Positions 7,867-16,467 of a stretch of DNA of 52,522 nt are shown here, one piece after another. The notes under the pieces are model-generated. The model saw only the letters and a list, made by a program, of their open reading frames with translations, had not been told where the DNA came from and ran no database searches. This stretch comes from Lutibacter sp. (GTDB lineage: Bacteria; Bacteroidota; Bacteroidia; Flavobacteriales; Flavobacteriaceae), in contig JAKIVA010000014.1 in assembly GCA_021647265.1 (NCBI GenBank), positions 1-52,522 on the forward strand, given 5' to 3'. Numbering within the stretch: position 1 is the first letter of the stretch; each line of letters opens with the position of its first letter. The position numbers and the translations under genes were made by a program.

Positions 7867-9169
7867 ACTAAAATTAATAATAAAAAGAGAGTTTTATGCA
7901 AAAGTAAAAAACAAGTCTTTTATTGTAATGACAGTATTAAGTCCACTTTTAATGGTTGGGCTTTTTGCATTAATAATTTTTTTGAATGAAAAAAACAGTG
8001 AAGAAGTTCGTACAATTGCTTTTGTTGATGAATCACATGAGTTTTCAACTACGTTTACAGATTCAAATACAACCAAATATATAGATTTAACAGCTTTGGG
8101 TATCGAAGGGGCAAAAGATAAAGCCAAAGAATTTTACTATGGCCTTTTATATATTCCTAAGAGTGATAGTTTAAGTGTACTTTCAAAAGGGATATCATTT
8201 TATTCTAAAGATGTTCCAAGTTTAAATTTACTAAGTTCAATTGAAAATAAATTAGAAAAGAAAATACGTAATTTAAAGATAGAACAACTTCATATTGATG
8301 TTTCTAAAATTAAAGCAACAGAAACAGTTGTTAATATTGCAACAGAAAATTTTATAGGTGAAAAATCATCAAAAATAGGAAGTGTTTTACGTATGGCAGC
8401 TGGTGGAGGTTTTGGATATCTAATTTTCATGTTCATTATAATTTACGGAACATCGGTAATGCGTAGTGTTATTGAAGAAAAAACAAGCAGAATTATTGAA
8501 ATTATTATTTCATCAGTGAAACCATTTGAGTTAATGCTAGGAAAAATAACGGGTAATGCATTGGCGGGTATTTTGCAATTTATTATTTGGATGATTTCCG
8601 CAGGATTATTATTGTATGTAATAACATATATTTTTGGGCCAGAGGTAGCACAGTCCTCAAATACAATGCCTATAACTCCAGATGTTGTACAACAAGTACA
8701 AGAAACAACAGGCAATAATTTACAATTGGTATTACAAGAGATAAAGAATTTACCAATTTTAACTATGTTTTTTTCATTTATTATTTACTTTTTAGGAGGG
8801 TATTTAATTTACAGTTCTATATACGCAGCTATAGGGGCAGCTGTTGATAGTGAAACAGATACACAACAATTTATGATGCCAGTTTTAATGCCTTTAATGA
8901 TTGCTATTTATGTAGGGTTTTCAGTTATTGAAAATCCACATGGACCAATTGCATTAGGGTTTTCATTATTTCCGTTAACATCTCCAATAGTTATGTTAAT
9001 GCGTATTCCATTTGGTGTGCCTTGGTGGCAAATAGTAGTTTCTATGTTGTTGTTAGTTATTACCTTTATAGCAATTGTTTGGTTTGCTGCAAAAATATAT
9101 AGAGTAGGTATATTAATGTATGGGAAAAAACCAACCTATAAAGAGTTGTACAAATGGTTAAAATATTAA
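7859..9169 (+). CDS. ABC-2 type exporter permease (NatB-like)
   Basis: Inner-membrane partner of the upstream ATPase, 436 aa. One membrane helix lies near the N-terminus (about 20-40, FIVMTVLSPLLMVGLFALIIF), followed by an extracytoplasmic domain of about 140 residues and five or so helices from residue 180 to the C-terminus, the usual ABC-2 permease plan. The loop after the second helix carries VIEEKTSRIIEIIISSVKPFE, typical of NatB-type permeases. Its start lies inside the end of the ATPase gene, consistent with translational coupling, and only 3 bp separate it from mscS. Confidence 0.88.
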   Translation: MNKLKLIIKREFYAKVKNKSFIVMTVLSPLLMVGLFALIIFLNEKNSEEVRTIAFVDESHEFSTTFTDSNTTKYIDLTALGIEGAKDKAKEFYYGLLYIPKSDSLSVLSKGISFYSKDVPSLNLLSSIENKLEKKIRNLKIEQLHIDVSKIKATETVVNIATENFIGEKSSKIGSVLRMAAGGGFGYLIFMFIIIYGTSVMRSVIEEKTSRIIEIIISSVKPFELMLGKITGNALAGILQFIIWMISAGLLLYVITYIFGPEVAQSSNTMPITPDVVQQVQETTGNNLQLVLQEIKNLPILTMFFSFIIYFLGGYLIYSSIYAAIGAAVDSETDTQQFMMPVLMPLMIAIYVGFSVIENPHGPIALGFSLFPLTSPIVMLMRIPFGVPWWQIVVSMLLLVITFIAIVWFAAKIYRVGILMYGKKPTYKELYKWLKY

Positions 9170-9172
9170 AAA

Positions 9173-10003
9173 GTGGAAGTATTAAACAACATATTAAACT
9201 TTACGATAAATTTTAGCGATAAAATTCAAATTACTGTTAAAGGTATTTTAGTTTTAGGAGCTATTTTTTTTGCTACAAGCTTTTTTCTGAAAATTATTAG
9301 AAAAATTGTAAACAGAAGATTGGAGGAGGAAGATAAGGATAAGTTTAAAGCAATATTTTCTTTTTTAAAATATTTCATATATATCCTTGTTATTATTATT
9401 GCATTAGATTCATTAGGTGTAAAAATTGGTGTTTTATTAACTAGTTCAGCTGCCTTATTGGTTGGTTTAGGTTTAGGACTTCAAACATTATTTCAAGATA
9501 TTATTTCAGGAATATTTATGTTGCTAGATAAAACAATTCATATAAATGATGTTATTGAAGTTGACGGTAAAGTTGGCAAAGTTTTTGAAATTAACTTGAG
9601 AACAACTAGAGCTATGACGGTTGACGATAAGGTAATTATAATTCCAAATCATATTTTTTTAGCAAATAGTTTATATAATTGGACTCAAAATGGGCAATTG
9701 ATTATAGAATCAATAGATGTTGGTGTAGCCTATGGGTCTGATGTTGAAAAGGTTAAAGAATTACTTTTAGAATCGGGCAAAGAACATCCAAAAGTTTTAA
9801 AAACAAAAAAAATAGATGTCCTTTTTATGGATTTTGGAGATAGTGCTTTGCAGTTTAGATTGCGTTTTTCTACAAGAGATAGTTTTTCTCTATATAAAAT
9901 AAAAAGTGATTTGAGATTCATAATTGATAAGAAGTTTAGAGAAAATAATATTCAAATTCCATTTCCACAGAGAGATGTACATTTAATACAAAACAAAAAA
10001 TAA
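9173..10003 (+). CDS. Small-conductance mechanosensitive channel (MscS family)
   Basis: 276-aa channel protein with an N-terminal helix, a second helix near 62-82 and the pore-lining third helix near 85-125 (GLGLGLQTLFQDIISGIFML), followed by the cytoplasmic beta and alpha-beta domains of MscS. It should open on hypo-osmotic shock to release solutes. The start is GTG at 9173, 3 bp after the permease stop; no ATG lies nearby and the helix begins soon after. Only 1 bp separates it from the response regulator gene, so it is firmly part of the operon. Confidence 0.9.
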   Translation: MEVLNNILNFTINFSDKIQITVKGILVLGAIFFATSFFLKIIRKIVNRRLEEEDKDKFKAIFSFLKYFIYILVIIIALDSLGVKIGVLLTSSAALLVGLGLGLQTLFQDIISGIFMLLDKTIHINDVIEVDGKVGKVFEINLRTTRAMTVDDKVIIIPNHIFLANSLYNWTQNGQLIIESIDVGVAYGSDVEKVKELLLESGKEHPKVLKTKKIDVLFMDFGDSALQFRLRFSTRDSFSLYKIKSDLRFIIDKKFRENNIQIPFPQRDVHLIQNKK

Positions 10004-10004
10004 A

Positions 10005-11168
10005 ATGCCAAAAATATTAATCGTTGAAGATGAAGCTGCTATACGTAGAGTATTGAAAAAAATAATTTCTGAAGAGAACGAAACCTATCAGGTTGAAGAA
10101 GCAGAGGATGGTTTAATAGGTTTAGAAATGATAACTAAATCTGATTATGATTTGGTATTATGCGATATTAAAATGCCAAAAATAGATGGTATGGAAGTGC
10201 TTGAAAAAGCAAAAAAAATAAAATCAGAAATCCCAATAGTAATGATATCAGGTCACGGAGATTTAGATATAGCTGTGAGCGCCATGCGTTTAGGAGCATT
10301 TGATTACATATCAAAACCACCAGATTTAAATCGTTTGTTGAATACTGTTAGAAATGCACTAGACAGGAAAGAATTGGTTGTAGAAAATAAAATTCTTAAG
10401 AAAAAAGTTAGTAAAAAATATGAAATGGTAGGGGACAGTGAAGCTATTAGTCATATAAAATCTATGATTGAAAAAGTAGCCCCAACCGATGCAAGAGTTT
10501 TTATTACTGGACCAAACGGTACAGGAAAAGAGATAGTAGCACATTGGTTACACGAAAAAAGTGAAAGAAGAAAAGGGCCAATGATTGAAGTGAATTGTGC
10601 AGCAATTCCATCAGAATTAATAGAAAGTGAATTATTTGGACACGTTAAAGGTTCGTTTACAGGAGCAAATAAAGATAGAGCTGGTAAGTTTGAAGCCGCT
10701 AATAGAGGAACTATTTTTTTAGATGAAATTGGAGACATGAGTCTTTCTGCACAGGCAAAAGTTTTAAGAGCCTTGCAGGAAAATAAAATTTCAAGAGTTG
10801 GTAGCGATAAAGATATTAAAGTTGATGTTAGGGTTATTGCAGCAACAAATAAAGACTTAAAAAAGGAAATTGAAGCAGGTAATTTTAGAGAAGATTTATA
10901 TCATAGACTTGCTGTAATTCTAATTAAAGTCCCATCCTTAAATGAAAGAAGAGAAGATATTCCCCTTTTAATTAACTTTTTTGCCCAACGAATTGCACAG
11001 GAGCAAGGAACAGCAACAAAACAATTTTCAGCTAAAGCTATAGAGTTGTTGCAAAACTATGATTGGACAGGAAACATTAGAGAACTTAGAAATGTTGTAG
11101 AACGATTGATAATTTTAGGTGAAAAAGAAATTTCAGAAAATGATGTAAAACTATTTGCAAGTAAATAA
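10005..11168 (+). CDS. Sigma-54 type response regulator without DNA-binding domain
   Basis: 387-aa NtrC-like protein. The receiver domain (1-120) has the phosphoacceptor D54 and K104. The AAA+ domain (about 140-375) has Walker A GPNGTGKE (169-176), the sigma-54 contact loop GSFTGA (216-221, a variant of GAFTGA) and Walker B TIFLDEIGD (236-244). The protein ends about ten residues after the AAA+ domain and lacks the Fis-type HTH that NtrC proteins carry. It may therefore act without binding an enhancer, or with a partner. No histidine kinase is adjacent. Operon neighbours are mscS (1 bp) and PPK2 (8 bp). Confidence 0.9.
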   Translation: MPKILIVEDEAAIRRVLKKIISEENETYQVEEAEDGLIGLEMITKSDYDLVLCDIKMPKIDGMEVLEKAKKIKSEIPIVMISGHGDLDIAVSAMRLGAFDYISKPPDLNRLLNTVRNALDRKELVVENKILKKKVSKKYEMVGDSEAISHIKSMIEKVAPTDARVFITGPNGTGKEIVAHWLHEKSERRKGPMIEVNCAAIPSELIESELFGHVKGSFTGANKDRAGKFEAANRGTIFLDEIGDMSLSAQAKVLRALQENKISRVGSDKDIKVDVRVIAATNKDLKKEIEAGNFREDLYHRLAVILIKVPSLNERREDIPLLINFFAQRIAQEQGTATKQFSAKAIELLQNYDWTGNIRELRNVVERLIILGEKEISENDVKLFASK

Positions 11169-11176
11169 TTTTAAAA

Positions 11177-12025
11177 ATGAATAAATTTAAAGTATCTAAA
11201 ACAATAAATCTTAACGAAATAGCAACAAAAGAAGTTGATGAAAAGGCTGAAAAAAAATTAAAGAAGATTCGTAAAAAGTTAAGTAAACTACAAGATACTA
11301 TGTATGCTGAAGGTAAGTACGCTGTATTAATTTGCTTGCAGGGGATGGATACTTCAGGTAAAGATAGTTTAATACGTGAGGTGTTTAAAGATGTAAATGC
11401 CCGAGGTGTAGAGGTGCATAGTTTTAAAGTTCCAACAGCGTTGGAATTAAAACACAATTACCTTTGGCGTCATTATATAGTGCTACCAGCAAAGGGGAAA
11501 ATAGGAGTTTTTAATAGAACACATTATGAAAATGTATTGGTAACTCGTGTACACCCTGAGTATGTTTTTGCAGAAAATATTCCTTCGGTAAAAAAAATAG
11601 ACGATTTAAACAGTGATTTTTATGATAATAGAATGCAAGAAATTAATAATTTCGAAAAATATATTGCCGATAATGGAACCATTATTTTAAAATTTTTTCT
11701 AAACCTTTCAAAAGAAGAACAAAAGAATAGACTCTTGAGGAGGCTTAGATTAAAAGAAAAAAACTGGAAATTTTCGCCAGCAGATTTAAAAGAGCGCAAA
11801 CTTTGGGATAAATATCAATATTGTTATCAAGAATTATTGAATAAAACGTCTAAAGAGAATGCACCTTGGTTTGTAGTACCCGCTGATGATAAACCCACAG
11901 CCAGGTTAATTGTTGCACAAACCATTTTAGAAACGTTAAAAAAATATAACTTTCAAGAACCTGAATTACCACAAAAATATAAAGTTGAAGTAGAAAATTA
12001 TAAAAAACAACTTGAAAGTGAATAG
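11177..12025 (+). CDS. Polyphosphate kinase 2 family protein
   Basis: 282-aa PPK2-fold kinase that transfers phosphate between inorganic polyphosphate and nucleotides. It shows Walker A GMDTSGKD (56-63), the Walker B region with FNRTHYENVLVTRVHPE (112-128) and a lid with arginines (RLLRRLRLKEKNWKFS). The pattern NRTHYE and the length are closest to the class III enzymes that phosphorylate AMP or ADP, but the class is inferred. It is the last gene of the operon that starts with the ABC exporter, so polyphosphate metabolism seems tied to an envelope or osmotic response. Confidence 0.9.
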   Translation: MNKFKVSKTINLNEIATKEVDEKAEKKLKKIRKKLSKLQDTMYAEGKYAVLICLQGMDTSGKDSLIREVFKDVNARGVEVHSFKVPTALELKHNYLWRHYIVLPAKGKIGVFNRTHYENVLVTRVHPEYVFAENIPSVKKIDDLNSDFYDNRMQEINNFEKYIADNGTIILKFFLNLSKEEQKNRLLRRLRLKEKNWKFSPADLKERKLWDKYQYCYQELLNKTSKENAPWFVVPADDKPTARLIVAQTILETLKKYNFQEPELPQKYKVEVENYKKQLESE

Positions 12026-12122
12026 CTAGACTCTAATAAAAAACAGAAAACTACTTCATTAAAAACTTAAATTTTACCTTTCAAGATTGTATATTTACCA
12101 TCTAATTATTAAAAAAAATCCT

Positions 12123-12941
12123 ATGGAATTAAAATTAAAAAAGCCTATCATTTTTTTCGATTTAGAAACAACAGGAATAAACATTGCTAAAGACAGAATT
12201 GTTGAAATTTCAATTCTAAAGGTGTTTCCAAATGGAAATAAAGAAAGTAAAACATGGTTGGTTAACCCTGAAATGGAAATACCTAAAGAGGCGTCTGATA
12301 TTCACGGAATTACTAATGAGAAAGTAGTTACAGAACCAACATTTAATGAGTTAGCTTCTGAAATTAGTAAAATGATTGAAGGTTGTGATTTGGCAGGTTT
12401 TAATTCTAACAGATTTGATATTCCTCTTTTAGCCGAAGAAATGTTGAGGGCAGAAGTTGATTTTAATATGGATGATAGAGTAGCCATTGATGTGCAAGTT
12501 ATTTTTCATAAAAAAGAAGAGAGAACTTTAAGTGCAGGATATCAGTTCTATTGTGGTAAAAATTTAGAAAATGCGCATTCTGCAGAGGCCGATACAAATG
12601 CAACTTATGAAATTTTAAAAGCTCAATTAGACAAATACGATGATTTAGAAAATGATGTAAAATTTTTAAATGAATATTCAACGTTTAAAAAGAGAGCCGA
12701 TTTTGCAGGGTTTATACTTTTTGATGATGATGGTGAAGAAATTTTTACTTTTGGAAAATATAAAAACCACAAGGTTAAAGACGTTCTAAAGAAAGATAAA
12801 GGTTATTTTTCATGGATACAAAATGCTGACTTCCCATTATATACAAAAAAAGTGTTAGCTGAAATTAAAAAAAAGGTATTTCCAGCAAAAAAGACAAATA
12901 CATTAGAAGATTTACAAAAAAAATTCAATCAAAAATTATAA
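12123..12941 (+). CDS. DEDDh 3'-5' exonuclease with ExoX-like C-terminus
   Basis: 272-aa exonuclease related to the epsilon subunit of DNA polymerase III. Catalytic residues are D13 and E15 (FFDLETTG), D99 (NSNRFDIPLL), H152 and D157 (HSAEADTNATYE). The C-terminal 60 residues (FTFGKYKNHKVKDV, YFSWIQNADFP) resemble the small ExoX-like C-terminal domain, which probably helps bind nucleic acid. I chose ATG at 12123 because the protein then begins just before the exonuclease fold; an in-frame ATG at 12087 would add twelve unrelated residues. It precedes the unknown gene at 12945 by 3 bp. Replication proofreading or repair roles are both possible. Confidence 0.88.
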   Translation: MELKLKKPIIFFDLETTGINIAKDRIVEISILKVFPNGNKESKTWLVNPEMEIPKEASDIHGITNEKVVTEPTFNELASEISKMIEGCDLAGFNSNRFDIPLLAEEMLRAEVDFNMDDRVAIDVQVIFHKKEERTLSAGYQFYCGKNLENAHSAEADTNATYEILKAQLDKYDDLENDVKFLNEYSTFKKRADFAGFILFDDDGEEIFTFGKYKNHKVKDVLKKDKGYFSWIQNADFPLYTKKVLAEIKKKVFPAKKTNTLEDLQKKFNQKL

Positions 12942-12944
12942 AAT

Positions 12945-13430
12945 ATGCTGATTAATTTTGAGAACCTACCGGATACATCTAAAGTTTGGATATACCAATC
13001 TAATAGAGAGTTTTCTGACAATGAAATTGAAATAATAAAAACAAAATTAGATAGTTTTCTTGAAAATTGGCAAGGCCATGGAGATGATCTTAAAGCTTCA
13101 TACCAATTAAAGTACAATCATTTTATTATTTTGGCAGTTGATGAAAAGTTTAATGAAGTTTCAGGTTGTTCTATTGATGCTTCGGTTAATTTAATAAAGC
13201 AATTTGAAAAAGAGTTTAAGTTAGATTTGACAAATAAATTAAATATATCCTTTAAAGTTAATAACAATATAAATATTGTGAGTTTAGCTGATTTTCAACA
13301 TTATGCAAAACAAGGAAAAATCGATTTAAATACAGTTGTATTTAATAATATGGCTGCTTCAAAAGCCGATTTTATGAATAATTGGGAAGTAATAGCAGCT
13401 AAAAGCTGGCATAAACGTTTTTTTGTTTAA
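12945..13430 (+). CDS. Conserved flavobacterial protein of unknown function
   Basis: 161-aa soluble protein. It begins MLINFENLPDTSKVWIYQSNR and contains a region (HFIILAVDEKFNEVSGCSIDAS, about 58-80) that I remember as conserved in Bacteroidota. Relatives are sometimes labelled ABC transporter ATPase, but there is no Walker A, signature or Walker B here, so that label should not be used. It follows the exonuclease by 3 bp and is probably co-transcribed with it. The conserved C, D and H residues could point to an enzyme, but none is assigned. Confidence 0.8.
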   Translation: MLINFENLPDTSKVWIYQSNREFSDNEIEIIKTKLDSFLENWQGHGDDLKASYQLKYNHFIILAVDEKFNEVSGCSIDASVNLIKQFEKEFKLDLTNKLNISFKVNNNINIVSLADFQHYAKQGKIDLNTVVFNNMAASKADFMNNWEVIAAKSWHKRFFV

Positions 13431-13548
13431 TACTACTACAAAAGCGTCTTAGCTTTAGAAAAAAAACATTTAATTTTCAGTAAATAGGTATGAAGGGATA
13501 AATAAGAATTGAAAAAGGATATTGCTGCAGTTAAACAATTATAATTAA

Positions 13549-16467
13549 ATGATTAAATATATATTTTTCATATTTATAGTGTTATATAGCACCTTTTTAC
13601 AAGCTCAAAAGTTTGATTCTTTAATGGTTAAAGATTCAATAGCACAAAAACAATGGGTAGATTCTTTGTTGAATAATATGACTGTTAATGAAAAAATAGG
13701 TCAGCTATTAATGGTGCAAGCATATTCAAATAAAGATGAAAACCACACTAATTTTATTGAAAATTTAATTGAAAAATACCATGTTGGTGGACTCGTTTTT
13801 ATGCAGGGAACACCAGGGAAACAAGCCCAATTAAATAATAAATATCAATCAATTTCTAAAATTCCATTACTTATTGGTATTACCGCAGAATGGGGATTGG
13901 AAATGCGTTTGAAAAATACCTATCGATTTCCTTGGAATATGACACTTGGAGCAATAAGAGATGATAAATTAATTGAAGAATTTGGGGCTCAACTCGGTAA
14001 ACAATGTAAACGATTGGGAATTCACATTAATTTTGCCCCTGTAGTTGATATAAATACAAATCCTGATAATCCAATAATTGGCAACCGTTCTTTTGGAGAA
14101 AACAGGAATAATGTAACCCAAAAAGCTTTGGCATTTATCAAAGGTATTCAAAGTGAAAATGTACTCGCTTGCGCAAAGCATTTCCCAGGTCATGGAGATA
14201 CTAACGTTGATTCACATAAGGCTTTGCCAGTTTTAGATTTTGATAGGGATAGATTAGATTCAATAGAGTTATACCCATATAAACAACTAATAGAAGATGG
14301 CTTATCTAGTATTATGGTTGCCCACTTAAGTGTAAAAACCTTAGAGCCAAATGAGGAATTACCTACGTCTCTTTCTTACAAAGTAGTTACAGGTTTGTTA
14401 AAAGAGAAATTAAACTTTAAGGGGTTAATTATAACTGATGCATTAAATATGAAGGGAGCGTCAGATTATGGAAAATCTGGAGAAATTGAATTGCTGGCAA
14501 TGCTTGCAGGGAATGATATTTTACTAGTTCCAGAAGATGTTCCAGCTGCAATTTCATATATTAACAATGCCTTACAAGAAAAGATTATTTCTGAAGAACG
14601 GTTGAATTATTCAGTAAGAAAAATATTAAATGCTAAATACTGGGCAGGTTTATCTAAATTTAAATTAGTAGAATTAACTAATTTACAAAAAGATTTAAAT
14701 GCTGTTGAGAATGAATTATTATATAGAAAACTGATTGAAAACTCAATAACATTATTAAGAAATAAATCTTTAGTAGTGCCAATCCAAAATTTAGATCAAA
14801 AGAAAATTGCCTATGTTAAACTTGGTGATGCTGAAAATAGCAATTTTATTAAAACATTAAAAAATTACACAGCTATTGATGTGGTTTCAAGTGAAAATTT
14901 AGATGAACTAATTGAGAAATTAAAGCCTTATAACCTAGTAATAGTAGGTTATCATAAATCTGATGTAGGATTTAGAGATAAACATAATTTTAAAGATTCA
15001 GAATTGGTTTGGTTACAAGAAATTGCAAGAACTAATACCGTTATTTTAGACGTATTTGCAAATCCGTATTGTTTATTACAACTTAAAACATTTGAAAATA
15101 TTAATGGACTTTTGCTTTCATATCAAAATAGTAAATTGTCACAAGATATTTCAGCGCAAATACTTTTTGGAGCTATAGAGACCAAAGGGAAACTTCCTGT
15201 TTCAATTAAAAATGCATTTTCAGTTGGATATGGGCTACAAACAACTTCATTAAAGCGTTTGGCATATTCCATTCCTGAAGAAGTAGGTTTAAGCAGTCAA
15301 AAACTAAAAAGAATAGATTCATTAGCAGAAGTTGTTATTAGAAAAAAAATGACTCCAGGAATGCAAATTCTAGTAGCTAGAAAAGGGAAGGTAGTGTATA
15401 ATAAAAGTTTTGGATTTCACACATATCAACAAAAAATTTCTGTTCAAAATAGTGATGTTTATGATATTGCTTCTATGACTAAAATTGTAGCTACATTACC
15501 ACTTATTATGGAACTTGAAGAAAGAGGCGTTATAAATTTGGAGAGTACTTTAGGTAGTTTATTACCCAAACTAAAAGATACAAATAAAGATACTTTAACA
15601 GTTAAAGAGGTACTTTCTCATTATGCAAGGTTAAAATCTTGGATTCCATTTTATACCTTCACGTTGGATAGTATAACTCATAAACCTTCAAAAGAATTTT
15701 ATAGAAAAAAAAAATCTAATGAATTCAATATAAAGGTTGCAGATAAACTATTTTTAAGAAGAGATTACCCTTCGATAATGATGGATAGTATAATAAAAGC
15801 AGAACAGCGTACAATAACAGGATATAAGTATAGTGATTTGTCGTTTTATATTTTTAAAGAGTATATAGAAAATTATTATAAAAAAAATTTAAATGAATTA
15901 ACACAGCAACACTTTTTTAAAACAATAGGAGCAAACAAAACAACGTATTTACCTTTAAATAAATTTTCAAAAAATAGTATTGTACCAACAGAAAAAGATA
16001 ATTATTATCGAAATCAATTAATTCAAGGATATGTGCATGATATGGGTGCAGCAATGCAAGGAGGTATTGGTGGCCATGCTGGTTTGTTTTCAAATGCTAA
16101 TGATATCTCTAAAATGATGCAATTGTATTTACAAAAAGGATATTATGGAGGAAAACAGTATTTTAAACCAAAAACAATAGCTAAGTTTAACCACCGTTAC
16201 TATGCCAATGATGGTGTGAGAAGAGGTGTAGGTTTTGACAAGCCTCAATTAAAAGCAAAAGAAAAATCTACTTGTGGCTGTGTTTCTGATGAAAGTTTTG
16301 GTCATAGTGGTTTTACGGGCACTTATACTTGGGTTGACCCTGAAACAGAAATTATATATGTTTTTTTATCAAATAGAGTATATCCAACTATGAATAATAG
16401 AGGTTTAATTAAAAATAATATAAGAATAGAAATACAGCAGTTAATACAAGATGCAATTATAGATTAA
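13549..16467 (+). CDS. GH3 beta-N-acetylhexosaminidase fused to a serine hydrolase (beta-lactamase fold)
   Basis: 972-aa exported protein. A signal peptide (1-19, ending FLQAQ) is followed by a glycoside hydrolase family 3 domain (about 30-370) with the NagZ-type motif KHFPGHGDTNVDSH near 208-222 and the nucleophile region ITDALNMKGAS near 293-303. A GH3 C-terminal part follows (380-560). The last 400 residues are a class C beta-lactamase/esterase-type domain with SMTK (S642-K645), a YSD motif and HSGFTGT near 917. It probably trims N-acetylglucosamine from peptidoglycan and cuts an ester or peptide bond in the same material. It stands alone, and overlaps the convergent PlsC gene by 11 bp. 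Confidence 0.9.
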   Translation: MIKYIFFIFIVLYSTFLQAQKFDSLMVKDSIAQKQWVDSLLNNMTVNEKIGQLLMVQAYSNKDENHTNFIENLIEKYHVGGLVFMQGTPGKQAQLNNKYQSISKIPLLIGITAEWGLEMRLKNTYRFPWNMTLGAIRDDKLIEEFGAQLGKQCKRLGIHINFAPVVDINTNPDNPIIGNRSFGENRNNVTQKALAFIKGIQSENVLACAKHFPGHGDTNVDSHKALPVLDFDRDRLDSIELYPYKQLIEDGLSSIMVAHLSVKTLEPNEELPTSLSYKVVTGLLKEKLNFKGLIITDALNMKGASDYGKSGEIELLAMLAGNDILLVPEDVPAAISYINNALQEKIISEERLNYSVRKILNAKYWAGLSKFKLVELTNLQKDLNAVENELLYRKLIENSITLLRNKSLVVPIQNLDQKKIAYVKLGDAENSNFIKTLKNYTAIDVVSSENLDELIEKLKPYNLVIVGYHKSDVGFRDKHNFKDSELVWLQEIARTNTVILDVFANPYCLLQLKTFENINGLLLSYQNSKLSQDISAQILFGAIETKGKLPVSIKNAFSVGYGLQTTSLKRLAYSIPEEVGLSSQKLKRIDSLAEVVIRKKMTPGMQILVARKGKVVYNKSFGFHTYQQKISVQNSDVYDIASMTKIVATLPLIMELEERGVINLESTLGSLLPKLKDTNKDTLTVKEVLSHYARLKSWIPFYTFTLDSITHKPSKEFYRKKKSNEFNIKVADKLFLRRDYPSIMMDSIIKAEQRTITGYKYSDLSFYIFKEYIENYYKKNLNELTQQHFFKTIGANKTTYLPLNKFSKNSIVPTEKDNYYRNQLIQGYVHDMGAAMQGGIGGHAGLFSNANDISKMMQLYLQKGYYGGKQYFKPKTIAKFNHRYYANDGVRRGVGFDKPQLKAKEKSTCGCVSDESFGHSGFTGTYTWVDPETEIIYVFLSNRVYPTMNNRGLIKNNIRIEIQQLIQDAIID

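Noticed and set aside
12087..12122. Earlier ATG of the exonuclease gene
   Set aside because: The added residues (MYIYHLII) have no family match, and the fold begins right after the ATG at 12123.
12945..13430. ABC transporter ATPase label
   Set aside because: No nucleotide-binding motifs are present.
13431..13548. Terminator AAAGC/GCTTT after the gene ending at 13430
   Set aside because: The five-pair stem is followed by A, not T, on the plus strand, so it is not a terminator.
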